Shown here: in pieces, positions 16,957 to 26,247 of the stretch
Position numbering within the stretch: the first letter of the stretch is position 1
Layout: every line of letters starts with the position of its first letter
From: an uncultured Eubacteriales bacterium
GTDB taxonomy: Bacteria > Bacillota > Clostridia > TANB77 > CAG-508
Reading direction: 5' to 3'
Length of the DNA stretch: 64,000 nt
Assembly (NCBI GenBank): GCA_949288175.1
Contig: CASEIV010000002.1
Coordinates: 1 to 64,000, forward strand
Translations under genes and position numbers: made by a program
Notes under the pieces: generated by a model
Database searches by the model: none
Told to the model about the DNA's origin: nothing
Seen by the model: the letters and a program-made list of their open reading frames with translations, nothing else

Positions 16957-18717
16957 TTAATTTTGAATTTTAGGTGTTACGTGAAGGGTTTTGTTATTTC
17001 TATAAATCACCATACCAGGTTTTGCACCATTTGGTTTTTTTACATATTTTACTTCACAAATATCCACAGGAACATTAGAAGAATTTTTAGCTTTACTGTG
17101 GTAAGCTGCAATCTCTGCACATTTTAATAAAATATCATCTTGTGGAAGAGGAGAGCCATTTAATACTAAAATACAATGACTTCCATGAATATCTTTGGTA
17201 TGAAACCATAAATCTGTTTTTTTCGCATATTTTAAAGTTAAATAGTCATTTTCCATATTGTTTCGGCCAACTAAAAAGGTATAGTCTTCAATTTTGTATT
17301 TAATTGGATTAAAATGCACATATTTGTTTTTGGTTAATTTGGACTTTTTTACTTTCGGATTTTTCTTTTCTTTATATTTTTCCGTTCTTTCTTTAAAAAC
17401 AGAGCTTTCAGAAATTTCTTCAAAAACATTACTAATGTCTTCAATAGTAGAACAAGCTTCTAGTTCATAAATAACACTTTCAATATAATCTAAGTCCTTA
17501 AGTGTTTCTTCTTTTTGCTCGCCTACAATCAACAGTGCATTTTTTAATTTTGTATATTTTTTAAAAAATAGTTTGGCATTATGACTAGGAGAATAACGCT
17601 TATCCAAAGGAATGGTAATTAGTTTATTATTGTCATAATAATTTTCCAAAGAGACAGTGTCTGTATTTTCATTTTTAATTCTATACAAGTTGGCTGTAAT
17701 GAGTTCACCATATAATTTATAAGTGTCCATATGGTCACATTCTTTTAATTTTTCATTAATGTTATATAATCTTTTATTATATTTTTTAAGTGTATCTAAA
17801 ATTAATTTCGAAATACTATTCCTATATACTTTAAATTCTTCAGATGTTTCTTTATGAAAATAATAATCATCAATAAAAAAATTAAGGCTAAAAGGTTCAG
17901 AAGAATCTTTTATACATAAAGCATAATCTTTTACATTTCCTTTCATATTTTTTATTGTATCAAATCCTAATTGCAAAGAATCTGTTGCATCAATGATATG
18001 TTTCATATTTGTATAAATGGCTTCTAAGTTTGTATCTTCTATTTTTAATGAGCTATCTAAGTCTAGTGTTTCAATGATGTGATTCATAAATCCTTTACTA
18101 ATCCCATTAAATAGATTAGAAATTTGTGCAGGTAAATCAGAAATATACATTTTGTTAAAGTCCAAATTTAATTTCGATTTGAAATTTTGAAAATCGGAAA
18201 CTTCTAAAAAATTCAATTTATTTGTAGAAGGATATACATATTTCACATGTGGGACAATTTCTCTGGTTAATTCATTATCAGAGGAAATATGTCTTAAACT
18301 ATCTATAATCATATTATTTTCATCCACTAAAATGACATTACAATGTCTACCCATTAATTCTATAATTAATTTTTTGGTAATGATATCATCTATATCATCA
18401 AATCCTTCAAATTCAATCGTTATAACTCTTTCTAAATTTACAGAAATGATATTTTTGATACGTAACCCAATTAGATGTTTTCTTAGCAACATACAAAAAT
18501 TAAGTGCATTTTTAGGGTTAGGCTTTGTATGTGTTGTTAAATGTAAGCGATAATTTTGCGCATTTGTACAAATATTTAATGCATAATGAATACCATTTAA
18601 ATAAAAGCCTAAAACAATATCATTTTTATTTGGTTCATATATCTTATCTATTCTAGCTCCAACTACTTGTTGTAATTCAGAGGTAATTGCTTTTGTAACA
18701 ATTCCATCAAATGCCAT
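16957..18717 (-). CDS. rqcH: Ribosome quality-control protein RqcH (NFACT family)
   Basis: Homologue of eukaryotic Rqc2/NEMF. It binds split 50S subunits carrying peptidyl-tRNA and recruits tRNA-Ala to add degradative alanine tails. The 586-aa sequence has the NFACT-N start MAFDGIVTKAI with RIDKIYEP, a middle HhH and long coiled coil (about 290-430), and the NFACT-R domain with GRNNMENDYLTLKYA, DLWFHTKD and GSHCIL. Where well-studied members have an Asp-Arg pair in NFACT-N, this one appears to read Glu-Arg (NLERVITIEF). AGGAGTG RBS. Older names: FbpA, YloA. The only gene on this strand for several kb. Confidence 0.93.
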   Translation of the reverse strand: MAFDGIVTKAITSELQQVVGARIDKIYEPNKNDIVLGFYLNGIHYALNICTNAQNYRLHLTTHTKPNPKNALNFCMLLRKHLIGLRIKNIISVNLERVITIEFEGFDDIDDIITKKLIIELMGRHCNVILVDENNMIIDSLRHISSDNELTREIVPHVKYVYPSTNKLNFLEVSDFQNFKSKLNLDFNKMYISDLPAQISNLFNGISKGFMNHIIETLDLDSSLKIEDTNLEAIYTNMKHIIDATDSLQLGFDTIKNMKGNVKDYALCIKDSSEPFSLNFFIDDYYFHKETSEEFKVYRNSISKLILDTLKKYNKRLYNINEKLKECDHMDTYKLYGELITANLYRIKNENTDTVSLENYYDNNKLITIPLDKRYSPSHNAKLFFKKYTKLKNALLIVGEQKEETLKDLDYIESVIYELEACSTIEDISNVFEEISESSVFKERTEKYKEKKNPKVKKSKLTKNKYVHFNPIKYKIEDYTFLVGRNNMENDYLTLKYAKKTDLWFHTKDIHGSHCILVLNGSPLPQDDILLKCAEIAAYHSKAKNSSNVPVDICEVKYVKKPNGAKPGMVIYRNNKTLHVTPKIQN

Positions 18718-18822
18718 AGTTTGTCACTCCTTTATTTGCATTTATATGCCATATATCATACCATATTTTCATGAAAAAATCTATTGATAAATCAATTTTT
18801 TAATTATATAATAAATAAGAAG

Positions 18823-18889
18823 TTTAACCTAGTTGTATACGGAAAAATTTTATATATAGTCAAGACAAAACCTGATTTTTCCTATACAA
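18823..18889. repeat. Dispersed repeat TTGTATACGGAAAAAT, copy A
   Basis: AACCTAGTTGTATACGGAAA opens the copy and ATTTTTCCTATACAA closes it, giving an inverted repeat with one mismatch. TAGTCAAGACAAAA lies in the loop. The right arm abuts the RBS of the next gene. Confidence 0.8.
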
Positions 18890-18907
18890 TTAAAAAGGAA
18901 GATGCCT

Positions 18908-20002
18908 ATGAAATACGATATACATGAATTAAGTTTAGAAGAAAAAATTGGTCAAATGATTATCATTGGGTTAAATACAGAAACTTCGGTAAAAAATCTA
19001 GAAGAAATTATAGAGAAATACAAAGTAGGGGGCGTTTTGTTATATAAAAAGAACTATCATCAAAATTATGAAGAAATGATAGAACTTGTCAATAAAATCA
19101 AAACATTAAACCAAAAAAACAAAATACCTATGTTTATTTCCATTGACCAAGAAGGTGGTAGAGTGAATCGAACACCTAAAGAATTTAAAAATCTTCCATC
19201 AGCGAATAAATTAGTGAAAAAGAGTGGAGAAGAAGATTTTGTAAAACGTGCTGGAGAGATTACAGGTAAAGTTCTACATAAATTAGGTATTAATATGGAT
19301 TTTGCGCCTGTTTTGGATATAAAAAGATTTGATGATAACCATGCCATTGGTGACAGAGCATATAGTGAGAATATAGAAGAAGTATCAAAATATGGAATAG
19401 AATATATGCAAGCATTGCAGGAAAATGGTGTGATATCTGTTGCAAAACATTTTCCTGGTCATGGAGCAACAAAAACAGATTCTCATTTTCATCTTCCTAA
19501 AATTGAAGAAGAAATGGAGACATTGGAAAAGGAAGATATGCAACCATTTAAAAAAGCCATAGAACATAAAGTAGATGGAATATTGATAGGGCATTTGAAA
19601 ATATCAAAGGTAACAGGAAAACTACCTGTATCTATGTCTAAACGATTTATTACAAAATATGTAAGAAAAAAATATAGATATAATGGATTGGTGATTACAG
19701 ATGATGTGAGAATGAAAGGTGTTAGAATGCGTTATGGTAAAAATAATGCTATAAAAAAAGCATTTTTAGCATGTAATGATATCATTATATTTAAATATGA
19801 TAATGATATTAAGGTAATTGATAAAATCATAGAGCTTGCAAAAGAAGACAAATTAAAGATGAAAAGAATCAATAAAAGTGTTATGCGAATATTAAAAGTG
19901 AAAGAACAATATGCATTAAAAGATGAGCATATTGAAAAAGATGAAGCATTTATAGAAGATATTAACAATCAAATTGAAGAGATTAGACAAAAAGTTTTAT
20001 AA
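18908..20002 (+). CDS. nagZ: Beta-N-acetylhexosaminidase, GH3 (NagZ-like)
   Basis: Glycoside hydrolase that removes GlcNAc from peptidoglycan fragments. The TIM barrel shows VGGVLLYKKN, ISIDQEGGRVNR, the His-containing loop KHFPGHGATKTDSHFHLP (general acid/base His) and the nucleophile in VITDDVRMKG. No signal peptide, so it probably acts on imported muropeptides, and only the N-terminal GH3 domain is present. GGAAG 6 nt before ATG 18908 favours it over ATG 18902. A helical, charged extension of about 30 residues ends the protein. Confidence 0.88.
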   Translation: MKYDIHELSLEEKIGQMIIIGLNTETSVKNLEEIIEKYKVGGVLLYKKNYHQNYEEMIELVNKIKTLNQKNKIPMFISIDQEGGRVNRTPKEFKNLPSANKLVKKSGEEDFVKRAGEITGKVLHKLGINMDFAPVLDIKRFDDNHAIGDRAYSENIEEVSKYGIEYMQALQENGVISVAKHFPGHGATKTDSHFHLPKIEEEMETLEKEDMQPFKKAIEHKVDGILIGHLKISKVTGKLPVSMSKRFITKYVRKKYRYNGLVITDDVRMKGVRMRYGKNNAIKKAFLACNDIIIFKYDNDIKVIDKIIELAKEDKLKMKRINKSVMRILKVKEQYALKDEHIEKDEAFIEDINNQIEEIRQKVL

Positions 20003-20064
20003 ATGAAAAAAAATAATATATGTACCTCGCTTGCAAAAATACTGAAACTTAAAATTAATTTTTC

Positions 20065-20094
20065 TTGTTATTTCAGTGGAAAGTATGATATACT
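20065..20094 (+). promoter_or_regulatory. Probable promoter of der-plsY
   Basis: TTGTTA-N18-TATACT, 33 bp before the der start. Confidence 0.5.
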
Positions 20095-20126
20095 ATAACA
20101 TATATTTTAGAAATGGAGATTAGAAA

Positions 20127-21455
20127 ATGTCAAAACCAATCGTAGCAATTATAGGAAAACCCAATGTAGGGAAATCAACTTTTTTTAATTATCTAGTAGG
20201 AAGCAGAGTATCGATTGTACAAGATACACCAGGAGTTACTAGAGATAGAATTTATGCAGATACCAATTGGAGAGGAAGAAATTTCACATTAATTGATACA
20301 GCAGGAATTGAACCAGAATCAGAAGATATTATTTTATCTCAAATGAGGGAACAAGCAAATCTAGCAGTATCCATGGCAGATGTTATCGTTTTTTTAACAG
20401 ATATTAGACAAGGAATAACAGCAGCAGACCAAGAAATTGCGGTTATGCTAAAAAAATCTGGAAAACCAATTGTGTTAGTATGTAATAAAGCAGATAATTT
20501 TGAAAAAGATAGAGAAGAAATTTATGAATTTTATAACTTAGGACTAGGAGATCCATATCCTATATCTGCAAGTAATGCCATAGGTATAGGAGATGTATTA
20601 GATAAGATTTATGAAAGTTTTCCAGAGAAAACCCAAGACGAAGATGAGGACGATATCATAAAAGTAGCTGTTATTGGAAAACCAAATGTAGGAAAATCTT
20701 CTTTAATTAATAAAATATTAGGAGAAAACAGAACTATTGTCAGTGACATTGCAGGAACCACAAGAGATGCCATTGATTCTAGATTTGAAAACGAAAAAGG
20801 AAAATACATTTTAATTGATACAGCTGGTATTCGAAAAAAGAGTAAAGTAAAAGAATCGATAGAAAAATTTAGTATCATGAGAACTTTATTGGCAATTGAA
20901 AGAGCAGATGTCTGTTTAATGATGATTGATGCTTTAGAAGGCGTTACAGACCAAGATGCCAAGATTGCAGGTGAAGCCCATGAAGCAGGAAAAGGAATCA
21001 TTATTGTTGTTAATAAATGGGATGAATATGAAAAAGAAACAGGAACATTAGAAAAATATAAAAAAGATATTTATAACAAATTATCTTATTTATCTTATGC
21101 ACCAATTATATTTATATCTGCAAAAACAGGACAAAGAGTCAATAAATTATTTGATATGATTAATCATGTTAATGAACAAAATAGTATGAGGGTAACAACT
21201 TCTGTTTTGAATCAGGTAATTAATGAAGCAATTGCAATAGTACAACCACCAACAGACAAAGGAAAACGATTAAAAATATTTTATGGAACACAAGCTTCCA
21301 CAAAACCACCAACATTTGTCATATTTGTCAATAATAAAGAGCTGTTCCATTTTTCGTATGAAAGATATTTGGTAAATCAAATCAGAAAAGAATTTGGATT
21401 AGAAGGAACACCAGTTAGAATCATTGTCAGAGAAAAAAATGAGAAAGATGTATAA
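20127..21455 (+). CDS. der: Ribosome-assembly GTPase Der (EngA)
   Basis: Essential GTPase with two tandem G domains and a C-terminal KH-like domain, needed for 50S maturation. Both P-loops are intact (GKPNVGKST at 10-18 and GKPNVGKSS near 185), as are DTAG in each domain, NKAD and NKWD for guanine recognition, and the KH part ending PVRIIVREK. 442 aa, normal length. First gene of the der-plsY-gpsA neighbourhood common in Bacillota. Confidence 0.97.
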   Translation: MSKPIVAIIGKPNVGKSTFFNYLVGSRVSIVQDTPGVTRDRIYADTNWRGRNFTLIDTAGIEPESEDIILSQMREQANLAVSMADVIVFLTDIRQGITAADQEIAVMLKKSGKPIVLVCNKADNFEKDREEIYEFYNLGLGDPYPISASNAIGIGDVLDKIYESFPEKTQDEDEDDIIKVAVIGKPNVGKSSLINKILGENRTIVSDIAGTTRDAIDSRFENEKGKYILIDTAGIRKKSKVKESIEKFSIMRTLLAIERADVCLMMIDALEGVTDQDAKIAGEAHEAGKGIIIVVNKWDEYEKETGTLEKYKKDIYNKLSYLSYAPIIFISAKTGQRVNKLFDMINHVNEQNSMRVTTSVLNQVINEAIAIVQPPTDKGKRLKIFYGTQASTKPPTFVIFVNNKELFHFSYERYLVNQIRKEFGLEGTPVRIIVREKNEKDV

Positions 21456-21473
21456 AATAAAGGGAGGTAACAT

Positions 21474-22103
21474 ATGGTATTTAATGTCATAACAGCAATT
21501 ATTGCCTATTTAATAGGAAGTGTCAATTTTTCAGTTATTTTAAGTAAAAAAATGGCTGGATTTGATGTAAGAGAAAAAGGAAGTGGAAATGCAGGAACGA
21601 CCAATATGCTTCGCTCTGTTGGAAAAAAAGCAGCAGCATTAACATTAATTTGTGATGTTTTAAAAGGTATTGTCGCTATTTTAATTGCGATGTTTATTGG
21701 ATGGGCATTTAAAGTAGAAAATCAATCATTACTTGTACAAATAGCAGGAATTGCAGTTGTACTTGGACACACATTCCCAATATTTTTTGGATTTAAAGGT
21801 GGAAAAGGTGTTGCAACATCTTTAGGAATTTTAGTTATGAGTAACTGGCAAATTGGATTAATCTGTTTAGTATTTGGTGTGTTATTAATTGCATTAACAA
21901 GAATGGTATCTTTAGGCTCATGTGCAGCAGCAGTTTTATTCCCAGTATTAACATTATTCATAACAGACAATTATATTGTTTCACAAGGGAGTGGATATTT
22001 AATTTATAGCATTATATTAGCTGTCATTGTATTATTTAATCATAGAAGTAATATCAAAAGAATTATGAATGGAACAGAAAATAGAATTAGTTTTAAAAAG
22101 TAA
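21474..22103 (+). CDS. plsY: Glycerol-3-phosphate acyltransferase PlsY
   Basis: Integral membrane enzyme that transfers acyl from acyl-phosphate to sn-glycerol-3-phosphate, the first step of phospholipid synthesis. Five hydrophobic segments in 209 aa. Conserved loops: IAYLIGSVN, GSGNAGTTNMLR (active site), FGFKGGKGVATS, and NHRSNIKR. Starts 18 bp after der with AGGGAGG, so it is co-transcribed with it. Confidence 0.96.
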   Translation: MVFNVITAIIAYLIGSVNFSVILSKKMAGFDVREKGSGNAGTTNMLRSVGKKAAALTLICDVLKGIVAILIAMFIGWAFKVENQSLLVQIAGIAVVLGHTFPIFFGFKGGKGVATSLGILVMSNWQIGLICLVFGVLLIALTRMVSLGSCAAAVLFPVLTLFITDNYIVSQGSGYLIYSIILAVIVLFNHRSNIKRIMNGTENRISFKK

Positions 22104-22110
22104 GAAAGGC

Positions 22111-22173
22111 GTGCGTTAACGAAATCAAAGATTTCGACGCACATATGTGAAGACTGCTTCGCAGTACTTCACA
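22111..22173. other. Two consecutive hairpins after plsY
   Basis: 22111-22142 pairs GTGCGT and CGAAATC with GATTTCG and ACGCAC around AAA. 22146-22173 pairs TGTGAAG and ACTGC with GCAGT and ACTTCACA around TTC. Neither has a T-tract, so they may stabilise the plsY mRNA end or be repeat remnants rather than terminate. Confidence 0.65.
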
Positions 22174-22183
22174 AATATAGGAA

Positions 22184-22250
22184 GCCTAACCTTGTTGTAT
22201 ACGGAAAAATCCACATAGGGTCAAGATAAAAGTCGATTTTTCCTATACAA
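22184..22250. repeat. Dispersed repeat TTGTATACGGAAAAAT, copy B
   Basis: CCTAACCTTGTTGTATACGG begins the copy. GGTCAAGATAAAA lies inside and TTTTTCCTATACAA ends it, so the arms form an inverted repeat. Copies A (18823) and C (40987) share the left half almost exactly. Confidence 0.85.
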
Positions 22251-22395
22251 TAAGAAAAGTGCATACAATCCATTGAGGATTGTTTACATATATATAATGG
22301 GAAGTTAATTAAAAAATGATATATGTTAAATGAAATATGAAATCACAAATGAAACAAAAGAATAAATACATAAAAAAGGAAGGAATGAAGCAAAA

Positions 22396-23379
22396 GTGAA
22401 AAATATAGCAATCATAGGAAGTGGAAGTTGGGGAGTAGCATTAGCAACTCACCTTGCAAGAGGAGGAAATTATGTAAAAATATGGTCTTTTTCAGAAGAA
22501 GAAAAAGATTTAATTAATAAAGAAAAAAGATGTAAATTCTTACCAGAAGTAGAATTACCAGAGAATATAGAATGTTTTACAAATTTTGAAGATGTGATAA
22601 AAGATGCAGAATTTATTTTACATGTAACACCATCAAAATTTACAAGAGATGTATTTAAACAATATAAGCAATATATCGGCGAAAAACCAGTTATTATATG
22701 CTCAAAAGGATTTGAAAAAGATTCTTTAAAAACATTAGATGAAGTATTAGAAGAAGAGTTACCAGGAGTTCGATTAGGTGTATTATCAGGACCTAGCCAT
22801 GCAGAAGAAGTTTCAATTGCAATTCCAACTGTACTGGTTATTGCATCTAAAGACCAAGAAATATTAAATATGATACAAGATACATTCATGTGTCCAGAAA
22901 TGAGAATCTATACATCAAGTGATGTAAAAGGTGTTGAACTAGGAGGCGCATTAAAAAATATCATTGCATTTTGTGCAGGTGTTGCAAGCGGAATTGGACT
23001 TGGAGATAACACATTTGCAGCTCTAATTACAAGAGGATTAGGTGAATTAACAAGATTAGGTGTTGCATTAGGTGGAGAAAAAGATACATTTTATGGATTA
23101 AGTGGTTTAGGAGATTTAATTGTTACTTGTTTAAGTGAACATAGTAGAAATCGTAAAGCAGGAAAATTAATTGGACAAGGGAAAACATTAGAAGAAGCGA
23201 AAAAAGAAGTTGGAATGGTTATTGAAAGTATAGATAACATAGAAGTAGCTTACGAATTAGGAAAAATACATAATGTATATATGCCAATTGTTGAAACAGT
23301 ATATCAAGTTATTTACGAAAAACTGGATCCAAAAGAAGCAGTTAATAATTTAATGACAAGAGAGAAAAAAAGTGAATAA
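22396..23379 (+). CDS. gpsA: NAD(P)-dependent glycerol-3-phosphate dehydrogenase
   Basis: Makes sn-glycerol-3-phosphate from dihydroxyacetone phosphate, the substrate of PlsY upstream. Rossmann start IIGSGSWGVALATHLA, HVTPSK, CSKGFE, the catalytic Lys region GGALKNIIAFCAG, and GLSGLGDLIVTC. 327 aa. The start is GTG with AAGGAAGG about 10 nt upstream. A four-codon frame (ATG 22385 to TGA 22399) overlaps this GTG and may couple initiation, though this is speculative. It is separated from plsY by about 290 bp of hairpins and a repeat. Confidence 0.95.
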   Translation: MKNIAIIGSGSWGVALATHLARGGNYVKIWSFSEEEKDLINKEKRCKFLPEVELPENIECFTNFEDVIKDAEFILHVTPSKFTRDVFKQYKQYIGEKPVIICSKGFEKDSLKTLDEVLEEELPGVRLGVLSGPSHAEEVSIAIPTVLVIASKDQEILNMIQDTFMCPEMRIYTSSDVKGVELGGALKNIIAFCAGVASGIGLGDNTFAALITRGLGELTRLGVALGGEKDTFYGLSGLGDLIVTCLSEHSRNRKAGKLIGQGKTLEEAKKEVGMVIESIDNIEVAYELGKIHNVYMPIVETVYQVIYEKLDPKEAVNNLMTREKKSE

Positions 23380-23438
23380 TATAGTAATATAAAGGAAATA
23401 ATATAATATAAAATGGTATATTGAAAGGAATGTTGTAA

Positions 23439-23999
23439 ATGGATTTTTTTGATAAATTAGGAAAAAAAGCATCAGAAGCATATAAAGTTACGGCAGACAA
23501 AACAGGGAAAATTGCGAAAGAAACCAAATTAAAATTTAAAATGGGAGAATTAAAATCAAAAATAGAAGACATTTACGAAGAAATTGGGAAAAAAGTATAT
23601 GAAAAACATGTAAAAAAAGAAGAAATTTCCATAAATGAATTACTAGAAGAATGTAAACAAATTGATGAAATGAGTAATGAAATTGAGAAAATAAGACAAG
23701 AATGTTTAGAACTAAAAGACAAAAAACAATGTCCAAAATGTTTTAAAGAAATTGACAAAAATATGAAGTTCTGTCCAGAATGTGGTGCAAAACAAGAAGA
23801 GGAAGAAGCAAAAGAAGTAGAAGTTTTAGAAAAACCAGAAGTGAAAGAAGAAACTTCTGTGTCAGAAGAGCCTAAAAATGAAGAAATTGTTGAAGAATCA
23901 GTAGATGCTCAAACAAATTTAGAAAAAACAACAGAAGTAGAAATTAATCCAGATAGCCAAAACATAACAGAAGAAGAATTGAAAAATATAGGACAATAA
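23439..23999 (+). CDS. Zinc-ribbon protein with coiled-coil N-terminus
   Basis: 186 aa, cytoplasmic. Residues 1-90 are helical and heptad-like (FDKLGKKASEAYK, then KSKIEDIYEEIGKKVYEK). A zinc ribbon follows (CPKC at about 95-98 and CPEC at about 109-112), and a Glu/Val-rich acidic tail ends the protein. This is a common architecture of uncharacterised Clostridia proteins; no enzyme motif. GGAATG-type RBS region precedes ATG. Lies 59 bp after gpsA. Confidence 0.82.
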   Translation: MDFFDKLGKKASEAYKVTADKTGKIAKETKLKFKMGELKSKIEDIYEEIGKKVYEKHVKKEEISINELLEECKQIDEMSNEIEKIRQECLELKDKKQCPKCFKEIDKNMKFCPECGAKQEEEEAKEVEVLEKPEVKEETSVSEEPKNEEIVEESVDAQTNLEKTTEVEINPDSQNITEEELKNIGQ

Positions 24000-24038
24000 A
24001 GACAAATGAAATTGTAGAGCAAAAAGTAGGTGTTAGAA

Positions 24039-24476
24039 ATGAAAATAGTTGTACAAAGAGTAAAAGAAGCAGAAGTAAAAGTAGATGGAAAAGTTGTTGG
24101 AAAAATCGGAAAAGGTTTTTTAGTATTATTGGGAGTTACACATGAAGATACAAAGGAAAATGCAGATTATTTAGTAAAAAAGCTATGCAAATTAAGAGTG
24201 TTTACAGATGAAAATGACAAAATGAATTTAGCATTGAAAGATGTAAATGGTGAATTATTAATAGTATCACAATTTACCTTATATGCAGATTGCTCTCAAG
24301 GGAATAGACCTTCTTTTATAGAAGCTGCTAAACCAGATAAAGCAGAAGCATTGTATGAATATTTTTGTGAAGAATGTGCTAAAAATGATATAAAAGTAGA
24401 AAAAGGCACATTTGGGGCAGATATGAAAGTAAGTTTAGTAAATGATGGACCAGTAACCATTATCATAGAAAAATAG
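24039..24476 (+). CDS. dtd: D-aminoacyl-tRNA deacylase
   Basis: Proofreading enzyme that hydrolyses D-aminoacyl-tRNA and Gly-tRNA-Ala. Family start [17 protein letters not shown]. The active-site strand [12 protein letters not shown] is followed by GNRPSF, and the cross-subunit Gly-Pro motif lies in NDGPVTIII. About 145 aa, normal length. Start placed at ATG 24039; a GTG at 24030 in frame would add three residues. The terminator stem begins at its stop codon. Confidence 0.95.
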   Translation: MKIVVQRVKEAEVKVDGKVVGKIGKGFLVLLGVTHEDTKENADYLVKKLCKLRVFTDENDKMNLALKDVNGELLIVSQFTLYADCSQGNRPSFIEAAKPDKAEALYEYFCEECAKNDIKVEKGTFGADMKVSLVNDGPVTIIIEK

Positions 24477-24506
24477 AAATTAGAATAAGCTAATTTCTAT
24501 TTTTAT
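24469..24506 (+). terminator. Bidirectional terminator between dtd and the convergent gene
   Basis: AAAATAGAAATTAG pairs with CTAATTTCTATTTT around AATAAG, with T-rich sequence on the plus side and A-rich on the other. Confidence 0.85.
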
Positions 24507-24507
24507 T

Positions 24508-24789
24508 TTAATAAGGAAATCGTTCATATAAGTATTTTATAATTTCATTACCATTTTTTTCGTTAATATGAATATACACATTTTTATCAAGACAAATCCA
24601 CATATGAATAAAATAATCTTCTATATTATCTAAAAAAACACCCACGATTTCAGCTAATTCAATGGGATTTGCATATTGTTTTTCCCAAGTGAAATCTTGA
24701 TAGATATCTAGATTAGTATTATAAAATTTACTTAAAAATTTATTTAATTCTCCTTTTTTTTCACTATATAAATTAACAGTTACATACAT
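24508..24789 (-). CDS. Small uncharacterised protein (93 aa)
   Basis: Unrecognised. Mixed alpha/beta composition (MYVTVNLYSEKKGELNKFLS), with no membrane segment, and MWICLDKNVYIHIN near the end. GGAG lies 7 nt before the ATG at 24789, so this start is preferred to the in-frame ATG at 24801, which overlaps that RBS. Convergent with dtd and sharing its terminator. Confidence 0.65.
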   Translation of the reverse strand: MYVTVNLYSEKKGELNKFLSKFYNTNLDIYQDFTWEKQYANPIELAEIVGVFLDNIEDYFIHMWICLDKNVYIHINEKNGNEIIKYLYERFPY

Positions 24790-24908
24790 AATTTTCTCCA
24801 TAAAAAATGTTTATACTAATTATTATGAAAAATATTTTCGTTTTTATACGAGAATAAACAAGTCAAAAAATGTCAATACTAAAGAAAACAAAACATGGAG
24901 GGATTTTT

Positions 24909-25814
24909 TTGAAAAAATTTAAAATTATTTCATATATCATATTGTTAATTGTGTTAGTAGTATTGGCATTAACAGTTTATACGAGTGCGACACAAAATAA
25001 TGAGCAAGATGAAAAAGAAAAGGTGACTTCAGAAATTCGATATTTAGATACTAAATTGGTAGACTTATTTAATCATATGAATAATATAGAAACAAGAAAT
25101 TATCAAATATATACGACAAAAATAGAAGAATCTAGGTCATCTGAAAATTCAGGAGGAGGATCTTCGGGAGGAAATTCTGCTTCTAATACAAGTTCTGGTT
25201 CAGATAGTACTTCCACAGAAAGCAATAGTAACCAGTCACAAACAGAAAATACAAATAAAAATTATGAAATGCAAGCATCTGGAATTTTGACGACTAACAG
25301 AGATATCGATTGGACCTCTTGTAAAAATGAAGCAGAGTTAATGTATACATCTATTTCGACCATTACATTAGATTTATATCGTCTAAATGTATCACAGGAG
25401 GATATATTAAATTTCAATAAAGATATAGATAGTCTAACAGTGAGTCTAGAAGAAGAAAATAAACAATTAACATTAGATAATTTAGTAAAGATATATGAAT
25501 ATATACCAAAATTTGCACAAAGTGTTGTGGATGATACATTATATAAAACGGTATTAGAAACAAAATTAAATGTTTTTAGAACTTATGCCAAACTAGATAG
25601 TGGTGATTGGACGGGAATTAATACCAATATGGTAGATGCGATTAATGTGTATGCAACATTGTTAACCAATACAGAAATAGATGCAAGTAAACAAACAAGT
25701 ATTAATAAAGGATATGTCATGTTAAATGAATTAAAAAATGCAGTAGATATACAAAATAGTTCTGTATTTTTAATAAAATATAAAAACTTACTAGAAGAAA
25801 TTAATAATTTATGA
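24909..25814 (+). CDS. Membrane-anchored protein with Ser/Gly linker, unknown function
   Basis: About 301 aa. Start at TTG 24909 with GGAGGG 6 nt upstream; the ATG at 24870 has no RBS. The N-terminal hydrophobic helix (about 6-26) has no lipobox Cys. Residues about 77-120 form a low-complexity Ser/Gly/Asn/Thr linker. The remainder is a helical extracytoplasmic domain with no recognised motif. It ends 15 bp before rnpB. Confidence 0.75.
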   Translation: MKKFKIISYIILLIVLVVLALTVYTSATQNNEQDEKEKVTSEIRYLDTKLVDLFNHMNNIETRNYQIYTTKIEESRSSENSGGGSSGGNSASNTSSGSDSTSTESNSNQSQTENTNKNYEMQASGILTTNRDIDWTSCKNEAELMYTSISTITLDLYRLNVSQEDILNFNKDIDSLTVSLEEENKQLTLDNLVKIYEYIPKFAQSVVDDTLYKTVLETKLNVFRTYAKLDSGDWTGINTNMVDAINVYATLLTNTEIDASKQTSINKGYVMLNELKNAVDIQNSSVFLIKYKNLLEEINNL

Positions 25815-25828
25815 TATAATAACAAATA

Positions 25829-26178
25829 GAGTAAATTGAATAGTCGCTGGTAAATTCCGAAAGGAATTACGAGAGGAAAGTCCGGGCTCCATAAGAGCAA
25901 TGATGCTAGATAACGTCTAGTGGGGGCGACCCTAAGGAAAGTGCAACAGAAAATAACCGCCAATTTTTTGGTAAGGGTGAAAAGGTGAGGTAAGAGCTCA
26001 CCAGCAATATGGTGACATATTGTGTTTGTGTAAACCCCATCAGGAGCAACACCTCATAGAGAAGATTAAGTCAGCTCTGGCGCCTTCTCGACTTGCGTGG
26101 CTTGAGATATATAGTGATATATATCCTAGATAAATGACTATTTTAAACGACAGAACCCGGCTTACAGATTTACTCTTT
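25829..26178 (+). ncRNA. rnpB: RNase P RNA
   Basis: Catalytic RNA that trims tRNA 5' leaders. It contains the conserved blocks GAGGAAAGTCCGGGCTCC, ACAGAAA and GAACCCGGCTTACAG. The ends are set by the P1 helix: GAGTAAAT (25829-25836) pairs with ATTTACTC (26168-26175) and is followed by TTTTT. TATAAT at 25815-25820 is a good -10 box. About 350 nt, the bacterial size. Confidence 0.96.
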
Positions 26179-26247
26179 TTAAATTTAAAAAAAGGTATAA
26201 ATAAAAAAAGAGAGAAAATTAAATAGAAAAAAATTGCCAAAACATTT

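Noticed and set aside
20609..21001. Minus-strand 130-codon frame opposite der
   Set aside because: Antisense shadow of a highly conserved gene, Ser/Ile/Phe-rich composition typical of reversed AT-rich coding sequence. The same applies to the other long minus-strand frames opposite recG, purL and purM.
22385..22399. Four-codon leader peptide overlapping the gpsA GTG
   Set aside because: Its ATG is only 2-3 bases from the RBS, and an overlap of this size is expected by chance, so it is noted but not called.
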